This document shows, piece after piece, positions 7,255-15,053 of a DNA stretch of 24,707 bases. The notes beneath the pieces were generated by a model. That model made no database searches. It was not told the origin of the DNA and was given only the letters and a program-made list of their open reading frames with translations. Origin of the DNA: an uncultured Christensenellaceae bacterium (GTDB taxonomy: Bacteria > Bacillota > Clostridia > Christensenellales > MGBC116941); contig CAJUEF010000026.1 of assembly GCA_910585035.1 (NCBI GenBank), forward strand, positions 1-24,707. Direction: 5' to 3'. How positions within the stretch are numbered: the first letter of the stretch is position 1; every line of letters starts with the position of its first letter. The position numbers and the translations under genes were made by a program.

Positions 7255-8535
7255 TTATTTCAGTGCGTTTTCCAAATCGGCTATAAGGTCATCTATATGC
7301 TCCGTTCCAACAGACAGGCGCACTGTAGTTGGAGTTATACCCACTTTTGCCAGTTCCTCTTTGGACATTTGCGAATGAGTTGTTGAAGCAGGGTGAATAA
7401 CCAAAGATTTAGCGTCTGCAACATTTGCAAGCAGTGAAAAGATTTCAAGCCTGTCAATAAAGCTTTTTGCATCATCTTCACTGCCGCTCATTTCAAAGGT
7501 AAATATAGAGCCTGCGCCCTTAGGAAAATATCTCTTATAAAGGGTGTTATACTTATTATCCGCAAGTGAAGGATGGTTCACTTTACTTATTTTAGGGTGG
7601 TTATTTAAAAAGCTTACAATTTTAAGGGCATTTTCTACGTGGCGTTCTACACGAAGTGATAGAGTCTCCAGCCCCTGGAGGAACAGGAAGGAGTTAAAAG
7701 GGCTGATTGCTGCGCCTGTATCCCTCATAAGGGTGGTACGCATTTTTATTATGTAAGCAAGGTTTCCCACTGCCTCTGTAAATACTACGCCATGATAGCT
7801 TGGATTTGGCTTTGTAAGACCAGGGAATTTATCACTTGCGCTCCAATCAAATTTACCTCCGTCAATGACTACGCCGCCAAGAGAGGTACCATGACCGCCA
7901 AGGAACTTTGTTGCAGAGTGTACTACAATATCTGCACCGTGCTCAAGAGGGCGGAAAAGGTAAGGAGTTGCAAAGGTGTTGTCTACAATAAGAGGTATTC
8001 CGCTGTCATGAGCTATTTGTGCCACTGCTTCCATATCGACTATGCTCGAGTGGGGATTTCCCAAAGTCTCTGTGAACACTGCTTTTGTATTAGCTTTAAT
8101 TGCATCTTTAAATTCCGATACATTGTCACCGTTTACAAAGGTTACTTCTATGCCCATATCCTTTAAAGTGTTTGCAAATAAATTGTAACTTCCTCCGTAT
8201 ATTGCTTCTGAGGATACAATGTGGTCTCCGGATGAAGCGATGTTCTGAATTGCATATGTTATTGCTGCGGCGCCGGAAGCGGTGGCAAGGGCAGCGGCTC
8301 CGCCTTCAAGGGCAGCGATGCGGGTTTCAAAGACATCGGATGTAGGGTTCATAAGACGGGTATAAATATTTCCGCCTTCACTAAGATTAAATCGGTTTTC
8401 TGCCTGAAGAGAATTTTCAAACACGTAAGAAGTTGTTTGATAAATAGGAACAGCCCTTGAGCCTGTGGCAGGATCCGGAGTTTCTTGTCCTGCATGGAGC
8501 TGGAGGGTTTCAAATTTGTAATTGGTTTTAGACAT
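7255..8535 (-). CDS. metY: O-acetylhomoserine sulfhydrylase (aminocarboxypropyltransferase)
   Basis: This PLP enzyme of the Cys/Met metabolism family replaces the acetyl group of O-acetylhomoserine with sulfide to give homocysteine, the direct sulfhydrylation route to methionine. At 426 residues it has the usual MetY length, longer than cystathionine gamma-synthase (about 380). Visible motifs are QTTSYVF at about 33-39, YTR at 58-60 for phosphate binding from the neighbouring subunit, Asp185 for the pyridine nitrogen, and SATKFLGGHG with the Schiff-base Lys at 210. The C-terminal SVGTEHIDDLIADLENAL is characteristic. AGGTGA precedes the ATG. The gene is monocistronic. No SAM-I or other S-box riboswitch is recognisable in the short leader, so any sulfur regulation would have to act otherwise. 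A role with O-phosphohomoserine or methanethiol cannot be excluded. Confidence 0.93.
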   Translation of the reverse strand: MSKTNYKFETLQLHAGQETPDPATGSRAVPIYQTTSYVFENSLQAENRFNLSEGGNIYTRLMNPTSDVFETRIAALEGGAAALATASGAAAITYAIQNIASSGDHIVSSEAIYGGSYNLFANTLKDMGIEVTFVNGDNVSEFKDAIKANTKAVFTETLGNPHSSIVDMEAVAQIAHDSGIPLIVDNTFATPYLFRPLEHGADIVVHSATKFLGGHGTSLGGVVIDGGKFDWSASDKFPGLTKPNPSYHGVVFTEAVGNLAYIIKMRTTLMRDTGAAISPFNSFLFLQGLETLSLRVERHVENALKIVSFLNNHPKISKVNHPSLADNKYNTLYKRYFPKGAGSIFTFEMSGSEDDAKSFIDRLEIFSLLANVADAKSLVIHPASTTHSQMSKEELAKVGITPTTVRLSVGTEHIDDLIADLENALK

Positions 8536-8574
8536 AAAAGGATCACCTCATTTATTTAATTAATAATATGAATA

Positions 8575-8603
8575 AATATACCATAAAAACAGTAGGAAAT
8601 CAA
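8575..8603 (-). promoter_or_regulatory. Promoter of metY
   Basis: On the minus strand TTGATT (8598-8603) and TATATT (8575-8580) are 17 nt apart, with a TGG extension directly before the -10. The leader to the ATG is only about 30-40 nt. A hyphenated dyad TAAAAAT-g-ATTTTTA at 8625-8639 lies just upstream of the -35 and could bind a regulator, or may simply be AT-rich sequence. Confidence 0.65.
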
Positions 8604-8780
8604 CGAATAAAGGAAAAGATTTATTAAAAATGATTTTTATTAAGTCGTTTTACCTTTATGAGATAATACCTTTTTATGGTTTTGTTTTAAAAAATTAAAA
8701 TTGACGCAAAAAGTGTTTTGACGTTTTTTCGTTTTTCCCGGGGAATAATTCATAATTTATAGATATAGATTTAATTATTA
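8604..8780. other. Divergent intergenic region between metY and the lipoprotein gene
   Basis: This AT-rich spacer lies between two divergent promoters. It contains the dyad at 8625-8639 and two TTGACG hexamers 17 nt apart (8701-8706 and 8718-8723), neither matched to a convincing -10. I see no gene or RNA element. Confidence 0.5.
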
Positions 8781-8809
8781 TTGGCAAAACAAGAAAAAAT
8801 GTATATAAT
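8781..8809 (+). promoter_or_regulatory. Promoter of the lipoprotein gene
   Basis: TTGGCA (8781-8786), a 17-nt spacer and TATAAT (8804-8809) form a strong sigma-A-type promoter about 40 nt upstream of the ATG. Confidence 0.75.
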
Positions 8810-8850
8810 TATTTTGCATATTTAAAGATGACTTCAGGAGGTATAGAAAT

Positions 8851-9537
8851 ATGACAAAACGTCTGTTTGCTTTGATATTTGCCGTTATAACTATTATGGC
8901 AGTTACCGGCTGCAAAAATAAAAATGACGAAGAAAAAGATATTGAAAGTGGTACTGAAATAATTTCCGGAAGTGAAAACATATCCGCTGTAAACACCAAA
9001 AGCAAAAAGTTTATTTTAGAAAGCCTTAATGCTGCGGAGCATCCGGTAAGGCTGGTTTGCATGATAATGCCCCTTTCAGGGAATATGCAAGAGGCAACTA
9101 AAACAGAAATGGGAATTAGCGGCGGAAATTATTATGTGGATATGACGACAGAAGAAAACGGACATGTTACAATTATGATTAAGGACGATTATGTTTACAC
9201 TATATCTCATGACAGCAAAACAGCTATTAAGACGGTAAAAACCGATGATACTGATGACATTAATCCTTTTATTTTTATAATGGATAGAGAAAATATAAAC
9301 TTAAATTCAAGCAATATGAGCGCCGGTCAGGATGAGCTTAATGGAAAGCCTTATGATTATGAGGAGTTTATTTCTGATTCCAAGGCTATACGCTTTCTTT
9401 TTGAAGGCGATGTTTGTAAAGCCATTAAATCAACAGAAGATGGAGTTACAGAAACACTTTTAATCGAAGAATATGATGAAAATGTTGATAATTCTAAATT
9501 TGAAGTGCCAGAAGGGTATAAGCTGACTGAGATTTAA
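8851..9537 (+). CDS. Secreted lipoprotein of unknown function
   Basis: The 228-residue protein begins with a type II signal peptide: basic MTKR, a hydrophobic core and a VTGC lipobox with Cys21. It should therefore be exported, lipidated and anchored on the outer face of the membrane. The mature part opens with an acidic, charged linker. It continues with alternating strands (NYYVDMTT, VTIMIKDDYVYTI) and closes with NSKFEVPEGYKLTEI. The closing pattern and strand layout recall LolA-like lipoprotein folds in Firmicutes, but this is a resemblance, not an identification. AGGAGG at 8836-8841 fixes the ATG. It has its own promoter and terminator, so it is monocistronic. No substrate is suggested by neighbours. 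Confidence 0.8.
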   Translation: MTKRLFALIFAVITIMAVTGCKNKNDEEKDIESGTEIISGSENISAVNTKSKKFILESLNAAEHPVRLVCMIMPLSGNMQEATKTEMGISGGNYYVDMTTEENGHVTIMIKDDYVYTISHDSKTAIKTVKTDDTDDINPFIFIMDRENINLNSSNMSAGQDELNGKPYDYEEFISDSKAIRFLFEGDVCKAIKSTEDGVTETLLIEEYDENVDNSKFEVPEGYKLTEI

Positions 9538-9545
9538 TAGAGTAT

Positions 9546-9585
9546 AAAGCGGTGGCTTTTAAAATAAGCCACCGCTTTTTTATTT
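9546..9585 (+). terminator. Strong intrinsic terminator after the lipoprotein gene
   Basis: AAAGCGGTGGCTT pairs perfectly with AAGCCACCGCTTT around a short TTAAAAT loop and is followed by a T-run. It lies just after the lipoprotein stop codon. Confidence 0.9.
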
Positions 9586-9601
9586 AATTCCATTAATTCT
9601 T

Positions 9602-9630
9602 TTGTGTAATTTTGTATTTTAATGTATAAT
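9602..9630 (+). promoter_or_regulatory. Promoter of the DivIVA-like/MORN operon
   Basis: TTGTGT (9602-9607), a 17-nt spacer and TATAAT (9625-9630). The -10 overlaps the in-frame ATG at 9622, which therefore could not be within the transcript. This supports the downstream start at 9667. Confidence 0.65.
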
Positions 9631-9666
9631 ACAAATAATAACGGTTTATTGATGGAGGTTTTAGTG

Positions 9667-10623
9667 ATGGTAAACGAACAGACGTTTAAAACTGCTTTTA
9701 GCGGTTTTAATAAACAAGAGGTTATTGAATATATTAATACTCTTAATAGAGAAAAAGATAATTATACAAATAAATTAAACGTAAGAATAAGTGAATTGGA
9801 AAATATTGCGGCAGAGCAAAAGGCGGCAATTAAAGCCAAAAATAAAGAGATAGAAAAGCTTCTTGATCAGGTGGATGAGGCGCAGGGCAGAGTTGGGGGA
9901 AAGCTTGGTGAAATGTCCAGACTGGTAGATGAGATGACTGCCGGCGAGAGAAGTTTAAAAGAGAATTTTAATAAAAAAGAAGCTTCATATAAGTTTGAAA
10001 TTAAAAAGCTTGAGATGGAGATTAAAAAGCTAAAGAGCAATTTGCAGGAAAAAGAAGAAACCTTTACCAAAGAAACGGCAGATATTAAAATATCTTCCCA
10101 GATAGCAATAAACGATGCTAAAGAGAATTGCATCATGGAAATAGATGATTTAAAAAGGGAATATGAGGAGAAGATAAAAAATGAAATATGCCGCTTTGAG
10201 GAACAAAGACAGGCTCATAATAAGGAAATAAGCGCTTTGAAGGACGCTCATAAGCAGGAAATTATTCAGGTTGAAAGCAGCAATAAAAAAGCTATTGAGA
10301 TAGCCCGCGCTGAAGTTTCCGAAATAAAGGCAAGTCTTGATTCTGCAAGAGCCATTGAGGAAGAGGCTAGGATTAGAGCTTCAAAAATGATTGCGGATAC
10401 CAGAATGCAGTGTGACGACATGAGAAAGAGAATGGAAAAAGAAGTTGCGGATTTACGTGAGGAATCCATGTCTATTGTAGATAAAGAAATAACTTTGCGT
10501 AAAAATGAAGTTAGGGAAGCCTATAAAAAGCTTCAGGAAATTATGGATGCTGTGGATAACAGCAAGGAAAAATTTGCGGGAGAATGCGACAGAATAAAAC
10601 AATCGCTTCAAGGACTGCTTTAA
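9667..10623 (+). CDS. DivIVA-like coiled-coil protein
   Basis: The 318-residue protein starts with FKTAFSGFNKQEVIEYINTL, which matches the short N-terminal membrane-curvature-binding domain of DivIVA/GpsB proteins. Almost the whole remainder is charged heptad-type coiled coil rich in Glu, Lys, Ala and Ile. There is no signal peptide or membrane segment. DivIVA relatives gather at poles and division sites and recruit other proteins, so a cytoplasmic, membrane-associated scaffold is inferred. The start at 9667 is chosen because TGGAGG at 9653-9658 is 8 nt upstream; the in-frame ATG at 9622 overlaps the promoter -10. The next gene, a zinc-ribbon/MORN membrane protein, follows after 37 nt with no terminator, so the two are co-transcribed. 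The terminus resembles but does not prove DivIVA membership. Confidence 0.78.
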   Translation: MVNEQTFKTAFSGFNKQEVIEYINTLNREKDNYTNKLNVRISELENIAAEQKAAIKAKNKEIEKLLDQVDEAQGRVGGKLGEMSRLVDEMTAGERSLKENFNKKEASYKFEIKKLEMEIKKLKSNLQEKEETFTKETADIKISSQIAINDAKENCIMEIDDLKREYEEKIKNEICRFEEQRQAHNKEISALKDAHKQEIIQVESSNKKAIEIARAEVSEIKASLDSARAIEEEARIRASKMIADTRMQCDDMRKRMEKEVADLREESMSIVDKEITLRKNEVREAYKKLQEIMDAVDNSKEKFAGECDRIKQSLQGLL

Positions 10624-10660
10624 AGGAAAATAGTTGTTTAATAACTTAGGAGGGCATTAA

Positions 10661-11800
10661 ATGTATTGTAAAAAATGTGGAAAGCAAATACCTACCGATT
10701 CAGAGTTTTGCACTTATTGTGGCTCAAGACTTAAAGCTCCTAAAATGGAGGATATTCTTATAGATGAAGATGATTTGGATGGAGACAGCTATATAGCCGT
10801 AAACAGCCCGGCTGTCACGCCTGATGAAAATGAGAATAAGGAAGCAGATTTACAGGAAAATTTAAGCGAGGCCAATGGGGATTTGCAGCCACAAAAAGAG
10901 CAGCAAAAAACCGAGGATAAGGACACGCCTAAATTTGAATCCTTTTTGGAGGATGAAAATGAGGAAAAAAGCAGCAATGGAAAGCTAATGTGGATAATTG
11001 CCGGTCTTGTTGCTTTAATTGCCGTTATTGTCTGTGCTATATATTTTAGCTCTTCAAGAGGCAAAAAGACACCAGAACCCACTTTAAGCGAACAGACAAA
11101 TGCAAATGCCCAGCAGGTTACCACTGCAAAGCAGACGGAGACTCAGGCTGAAGATCAGAAGAACGGATATTTTGAAAGGACTTACAGTGACGGAAGTAAA
11201 TACAGCGGCAATTTTAAAGACGGCGTTTGGGATGGAGAAGGGGTTTATACAAGCGCAACAGGCATTGTTTATAAAGGCACCTTTACAAAAGGAGCGATTA
11301 CGGGTAAGGGAACTATAAGATATAAAAACGGTGATGAATATCAGGGAGACTATAAAAACGCCCAAAGAGACGGTCAGGGAGTGCTTTTCTATAACGATGG
11401 CTCAAAATATAAAGGCGCTTTTTTGGTGGATAAGAAAAGCGGATACGGCGAGATATGGTATGTTAACGGTGATTATTTTGCAGGTATGTTTGTAAATGAT
11501 GTTAAACAGGGCTATGGAGAATATACCTATGAATCAGGGGCAATATATAAAGGGCATTATCAAAGTGATTTACCTCATGGTGAAGGTCAGATGAACTATT
11601 CCGAAAAGGAATTTTACCGCGGCAATTTTAAAGAAGGCAAGAAAAGCGGGCATGGAGAATATCATTTGGAAAGCGGAGATATAATTTCCGGCAACTGGAC
11701 CAGCGACGATATTACAGGACACTTCACATATTATGACGCTCAAAAGGATGAAATAGAGGCAAATGTATATTTTGAAGAAGGCGAGCGCAAAAATAAATAG
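10661..11800 (+). CDS. Zinc-ribbon, single-pass membrane, MORN-repeat protein
   Basis: The 379-residue protein has three parts. Residues 3-20 form a zinc ribbon with C3, C6, C17 and C20. A long acidic, disordered linker follows (about 30-107), then one membrane segment (about 109-130). After a polar Thr/Gln-rich stretch come about eight MORN repeats of roughly 23 residues (about 167-365), with the recurring pattern G-x-Y-x-G-x-[FY]-x(5)-G-x-G. The last repeat is degenerate. By the positive-inside rule the ribbon is probably cytoplasmic and the MORN array extracellular, which is an inference. MORN arrays act in lipid or protein contacts. AGGAGGG precedes the ATG. It is the second gene of the operon with the DivIVA-like scaffold and ends at a strong terminator. 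The ribbon could be a docking module; no catalytic residues are visible. Confidence 0.85.
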   Translation: MYCKKCGKQIPTDSEFCTYCGSRLKAPKMEDILIDEDDLDGDSYIAVNSPAVTPDENENKEADLQENLSEANGDLQPQKEQQKTEDKDTPKFESFLEDENEEKSSNGKLMWIIAGLVALIAVIVCAIYFSSSRGKKTPEPTLSEQTNANAQQVTTAKQTETQAEDQKNGYFERTYSDGSKYSGNFKDGVWDGEGVYTSATGIVYKGTFTKGAITGKGTIRYKNGDEYQGDYKNAQRDGQGVLFYNDGSKYKGAFLVDKKSGYGEIWYVNGDYFAGMFVNDVKQGYGEYTYESGAIYKGHYQSDLPHGEGQMNYSEKEFYRGNFKEGKKSGHGEYHLESGDIISGNWTSDDITGHFTYYDAQKDEIEANVYFEEGERKNK

Positions 11801-11836
11801 AGTATATGTTGAAAATTATTTATTAATATTTAAACT

Positions 11837-11872
11837 AAAAAGGCGGTTTAAAAATCTAAACCGTCTTTTTTT
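11837..11872 (+). terminator. Terminator of the DivIVA-like/MORN operon
   Basis: AAAAAGGCGGTTTA pairs with TAAACCGTCTTTTT (one G-T wobble) around AAAATC, followed by T residues. It lies about 37 nt after the MORN gene stop and can serve the minus-strand gene on its other side. Confidence 0.85.
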
Positions 11873-11902
11873 AATTTATAAATGTTTTTAAATTAAGTTT
11901 TT

Positions 11903-12052
11903 CTATTGATACAACGCAATTAATGTGGTTTCCGTTGGGCTAAGGTTCCCACCGTGATAACGGAGATAAAATTTATATCCCGGGCATATTTCGTCAATCA
12001 TGCGGGGAATTTTCCATAGGTCTTCGTTATTATGGTTATAAACCCATTGGTA
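11903..12052 (-). pseudogene. C-terminal part of a small frameshifted gene
   Basis: On the minus strand a second reading frame is open from about 12052 to a TAG at 11903-11905. It overlaps the end of the 71-residue ORF in the -1 frame. Its translation contains EDLWKIPRMIDEICPGY and later FYLRYHGGNLSPTE, which reads like ordinary folded-protein sequence, unlike the tail of the overlapping frame. Joining the frames near 12047-12052, for example by one extra C in the ACC run, gives a single protein of about 103 residues. An alternative is a separate 32-residue ORF starting at the ATG at 12001-11999, overlapping the preceding stop codon. No ribosome site of its own is evident. Confidence 0.5.
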
Positions 12053-12213
12053 TCAAATCCATCATACTTTGCACATTCTAAAACTGCCTTTTGAGCTAAT
12101 TCTAAATCTTCAAACAAAGTAACAGGGACTTCGCTTAATGCGCCTGCTTCGATTTTGGATCGAATATAGTTTTCAGCTTCCTTTATTGTAGACAGCAGAG
12201 ATGAAATTTCCAT
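11998..12213 (-). CDS. Small hypothetical protein, probably truncated by a frameshift
   Basis: As read, this encodes 71 residues, mostly helical: MEISSLLSTIKEAENYIRSK at the start and an acidic middle around FEDLELAQKAVLECAKYDG. AGGAG lies 6 nt before the ATG. I do not recognise the family. The last 16 residues look atypical, whereas the overlapping -1 frame continues the protein convincingly to 11903, so the intact gene was probably about 103 codons. It lies downstream of the charged coiled-coil gene, with 82 nt between them and no clear terminator, so they may share a transcript. Confidence 0.6.
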   Translation of the reverse strand: MEISSLLSTIKEAENYIRSKIEAGALSEVPVTLFEDLELAQKAVLECAKYDGFDTNGFITIITKTYGKFPA

Positions 12214-12295
12214 GTCATGCTCCTCTTTTCTTTGTTCAAACTGCCTTTTTTGTAAACAGTATTCGCCATCATCATAGCACTTTTTATTAAGGATT

Positions 12296-12823
12296 TCAAT
12301 TAAAAGTGGTTGACCGCTTTCTGTATGCGTCGTTATCTTTTAGTTGTAACTGACTTTTAACCTGAGCAAGCTGTTTTTCCAAAGCTTTGATTTTTTCCGG
12401 GTCGTTTAAAGATTTTATTTGCTGTTCCAATTTCTTTTTTTTAGCTTTTAACTTTTTAATTTCTCTATCTACTTTATCAGTATTTGCTATGCATTTTTCT
12501 GTTTTTTTATCAGGATTGCTCTTGTCGGGACTATCGGTATTAGGAGCTTTTTTATTAGGATTTGCAGCCTTGCTTTGTTCCGGCTTTTTATTTGGGTCGT
12601 TAAATTCAATTTTGGGGTTACCCTCTTTATCCGGTGTCACCTTATAAATACCGGCAGACTGTTCTTCTGATTTATCCTCATATATGTCTTCGTAATCTTC
12701 AAAAGGTTTTGTTTTTATGTCCGGGGCATTTACTGCATTTGCGACAGGTTCATGACTTTTAGGTTTCAACGTCTGCTTTACATATTCATTTGAAACATTA
12801 TTATTAATATTTTGTACATTCAT
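12296..12823 (-). CDS. Charged low-complexity coiled-coil protein, unknown function
   Basis: The 175-residue protein is almost wholly polar. The N-terminal 105 residues are rich in Asn, Pro, Lys, Asp and Glu and probably disordered. Residues about 112-165 form a Lys/Leu/Gln-rich coiled coil (KLKAKKKKLEQQIKSL, then KALEKQLAQVKSQL). There is no signal peptide, membrane segment or catalytic motif. GGAGG precedes the ATG by about 9 nt, so the gene is translated. It lies 88 nt downstream of the histidine kinase on the same strand. The gap holds a perfect 15-bp tandem repeat but no obvious terminator. I do not recognise the family; the coiled coil suggests a structural or partner-binding role. Confidence 0.7.
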   Translation of the reverse strand: MNVQNINNNVSNEYVKQTLKPKSHEPVANAVNAPDIKTKPFEDYEDIYEDKSEEQSAGIYKVTPDKEGNPKIEFNDPNKKPEQSKAANPNKKAPNTDSPDKSNPDKKTEKCIANTDKVDREIKKLKAKKKKLEQQIKSLNDPEKIKALEKQLAQVKSQLQLKDNDAYRKRSTTFN

Positions 12824-12837
12824 ATTATTTCTGCCTC

Positions 12838-12867
12838 CTTTAATTTAATATTCTTTAATTTAATATT
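12838..12867. repeat. Perfect 15-bp tandem duplication
   Basis: CTTTAATTTAATATT occurs twice head to tail (12838-12852 and 12853-12867), just upstream of the ribosome site of the charged coiled-coil gene. It lies in the kinase-to-coiled-coil gap, where it could affect spacing or a promoter. Confidence 0.9.
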
Positions 12868-12911
12868 AATATGCGGTCTGCTGCGTTTCTACAAAAATGT
12901 TGTGAGATGCT

Positions 12912-14207
12912 TTATGGTTGCTTTGAAATGATAAGCAGGACGCTTAAACAAAAAGTATTATTATCTGTGCTAATATCCACTGAGCCGCTGTGTTTTTCAG
13001 CAACAAGTTTAATGTTTGTAAGTCCAATATCGTATTTAAAATGTGGATTGCCGCTAAAGGTGTTTTCTATTTCTATTAAAAACAAATCTTCCTGTATATG
13101 ACCCGATATGTTGATATATTTATCCCTATCCGGCTCTAGTTTTTTACATGCGTGAATTGCATTATCAAGGGCATTTGAAAGGATAATACAAAAGTCCATA
13201 TCGCTGATGTTGCATTTAGCAGGTATTGCTAAAGAACTGTTTACTGTAATATTATTACCGGCGGCCAGGGCGGCTTTGTTTTCTAAAAGTATATTTACTA
13301 CGGGGTTTCCCGTTTGAAAAGGGAAAGATAAACCTGAGGCGGTGATATTCATTTCTTCTATATAGGTTTTTGCTTTTTCAAAGTCGCTGTTTTCCAGCAG
13401 ACCTTTTATAATTAAAATATGATTTTTCATGTCGTGTCTAAGTGATGTTGTGCTTTTATAATGGGCTTCAGCTTCTTCCACATACTGCTTTTGAAAATAA
13501 CTTTGCTGCTCAAGGATAGACAGCTTTTTGCTGATTAAAAATCTGTCAGTTAATTTTTGATATGAATAGAGTATGACAAAAATACTTATTATGCCTAGAG
13601 TTTGAATAATAAGCATTTGGAAATGAATTCTATAGGGAAGGTTATAGGTGTGCTCTATAGTGATAGAGTTTCCGTAAAATGTATAATTAATATATCCGCT
13701 AACGGTAAATATCATTAGCAGGGGAATTAAAATCATCATCACATACTGGCTTTGAGCGTTTTCCTTATGCTTCATATATTTTAAAATGGTTAAGTAGCAT
13801 AAAGCAGACAGGCAAAGGGCAAGCAGACTTCCAAGTATCATAAAAACATAACTTAGCGCCATTGGATTTATGTGGTATAAAAATGAAGATAAAATAATCG
13901 ATACAGAATTAAAAATGCCGTAACAAAGCTGCATAACTTCTACTGTCAGCACAGCGTATAAAAAACAGAGCTTAATGTCTGCTTTTAGCATTATAGTACC
14001 ATATAGAATTAGCATTATAATTAGAAGTAAAAGTATATACAAAGAAGGGACGGACACTGTGCTTATAATAAAGCCCAGAGCAATAAAAGGAAGTATTTTT
14101 GCAAAATTAACATTTTTCCTTAAATATTTGCTGAAAAATATCAGCATTACAGATATTTCAAGCATTGCTTCAAAGTAAGGATAAATAATGTCCATCCATA
14201 TAGTCAT
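12912..14207 (-). CDS. AgrC-like sensor histidine kinase (GHKL type)
   Basis: The 431-residue protein has six to seven N-terminal membrane segments (about residues 5-25, 37-70, 78-110, 118-140, 155-172, 198-215), a short coiled coil (about 225-250) and a kinase core. The H-box LRHDMKNH has His258, the N-box SNALDNA is at 344-350 and the G-box DIGLTNI is at 393-399. This is the HPK10-like class that senses peptide pheromones or envelope signals and pairs with LytTR regulators. It overlaps its regulator gene by 4 nt (ATGA), so the two are translationally coupled. No agrB or agrD-like gene is visible beside it, so the ligand is unknown. The partner is the adjacent response regulator. Confidence 0.92.
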   Translation of the reverse strand: MTIWMDIIYPYFEAMLEISVMLIFFSKYLRKNVNFAKILPFIALGFIISTVSVPSLYILLLLIIMLILYGTIMLKADIKLCFLYAVLTVEVMQLCYGIFNSVSIILSSFLYHINPMALSYVFMILGSLLALCLSALCYLTILKYMKHKENAQSQYVMMILIPLLMIFTVSGYINYTFYGNSITIEHTYNLPYRIHFQMLIIQTLGIISIFVILYSYQKLTDRFLISKKLSILEQQSYFQKQYVEEAEAHYKSTTSLRHDMKNHILIIKGLLENSDFEKAKTYIEEMNITASGLSFPFQTGNPVVNILLENKAALAAGNNITVNSSLAIPAKCNISDMDFCIILSNALDNAIHACKKLEPDRDKYINISGHIQEDLFLIEIENTFSGNPHFKYDIGLTNIKLVAEKHSGSVDISTDNNTFCLSVLLIISKQP

Positions 14208-14920
14208 TTTTCATTTCTCCGTTGTTTCATATATTTAAGTATAAAAGCTGAAAATTCATCTTTGCGTAAACGGGAAACGGGAACTAAATCGCCGTTTGTC
14301 ATGTAAGCGAGCCCGGATTTATAACTTTTAAGATATTGTAAATTTATTAGATAGCTGCGATGGCACTTATAAAAACGATTATCCAGCTTTTTTTCAAGAT
14401 TTTCGATTTTATCATAATAGTCAATAACCAAGCTGTCTTTTAAATGCAGATAAACTTTTCTGTTTATAATTTCACAGTAAATAATATTTTCAAATGGAAT
14501 AATGTTTATGTCCTTGTTTTTTTGTATTAACAAATGTTCATCGTTTTTGTTTTGAATAGCTTTTAGAGCCCTGTTCATCGTTTTTATAAAGTTATCTTCC
14601 TTTAGTGGTTTGGTTAGATAATCAAAGGCCTGCACCTCAAAAGCATCAAACACATAATCCTTTAAAACTGTGACGAATATTAGCAGCCCCTTGTATCCTT
14701 TATCCCTTAGCTTTTTTGCGGTTTCAAATCCGTCAAGTTTATCCATTTTAATATCCAAAAAGATAATATCTAAATTATTGTTGCTGTTAAGTAAATCTTT
14801 TCCCCCTGAAAAGCTTGAAATATTCACTTTAATATTTTGATGGTTAAAAAAGGACGATATTTTTTCGTAAAGCATATTAAGCATAAAGTTTTCATCATCG
14901 CATATTGCAATTTTTATCAA
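14204..14920 (-). CDS. LytTR-family response regulator
   Basis: The 238-residue protein has an N-terminal receiver domain with acidic Asp8-Asp9, the phospho-acceptor Asp56 (IIFLDIKMDKLDG) and the conserved Lys in LTKPL near 104. A LytTR DNA-binding domain follows at about 135-235 (VYLHLKDSLVIDYYDKIENL, then KCHRSYLIN and PVSRLRKDEF). On phosphorylation by the adjacent AgrC-like kinase it should bind direct repeats upstream of target promoters. The start is TTG, 7 nt after AAGGTG; no ATG is placed suitably. It is the first gene of a minus-strand transcript with the kinase. Its upstream side abuts the conjugative element, so its original promoter context may have been altered. Confidence 0.92.
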   Translation of the reverse strand: MIKIAICDDENFMLNMLYEKISSFFNHQNIKVNISSFSGGKDLLNSNNNLDIIFLDIKMDKLDGFETAKKLRDKGYKGLLIFVTVLKDYVFDAFEVQAFDYLTKPLKEDNFIKTMNRALKAIQNKNDEHLLIQKNKDINIIPFENIIYCEIINRKVYLHLKDSLVIDYYDKIENLEKKLDNRFYKCHRSYLINLQYLKSYKSGLAYMTNGDLVPVSRLRKDEFSAFILKYMKQRRNEK

Positions 14921-14946
14921 TTTCTTACACCTTGTTTTTGTTTTAT

Positions 14947-14976
14947 ATTATATACGAGGTTGTGTGCTGTCTACAA
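14947..14976 (-). promoter_or_regulatory. Candidate promoter of the two-component operon
   Basis: On the minus strand TTGTAG (14971-14976) and TATAAT (14947-14952) are 18 nt apart, just upstream of the TTG start. The -10 is perfect and the -35 weak. If correct, the operon's promoter is retained and the mobile element begins to the right of it. Confidence 0.45.
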
Positions 14977-15008
14977 GATGGGGGCAGTTAAAATACCTCA
15001 ATTTAGTA

Positions 15009-15027
15009 TTGACATTAGCTTGACATT
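15009..15027 (+). repeat. Two phased TTGACATT direct repeats near the element's left end
   Basis: TTGACATT occurs at 15009-15016 and 15020-15027, an 11-bp period of about one helical turn. The same octamer recurs as an inverted repeat beside oriT (17927-17934 and 17949-17956). Phased repeats near an ICE end could be arm sites for the integrase or an excisionase. Alternatively they are -35-like boxes, although no good -10 follows either. Confidence 0.5.
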
Positions 15028-15053
15028 TATTGTGATAAAAAACGGTAAGTTTT

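Noticed and set aside
8536..8780. Possible SAM riboswitch upstream of metY
   Set aside because: The promoter lies about 40-70 nt from the start codon, leaving no room for an S-box, and no characteristic helices or terminator are visible.
9622..9666. Upstream ATG for the DivIVA-like protein
   Set aside because: It overlaps the -10 box of the promoter, so it would lie before the transcript. TGGAGG is correctly placed for the ATG at 9667.
12824..12911. AgrD-like signal peptide gene next to the AgrC-like kinase
   Set aside because: No short ORF with a Cys or Ser thiolactone-type core and basic tail is visible. The gap holds only the tandem repeat, and the adjacent protein is a long charged coiled coil.
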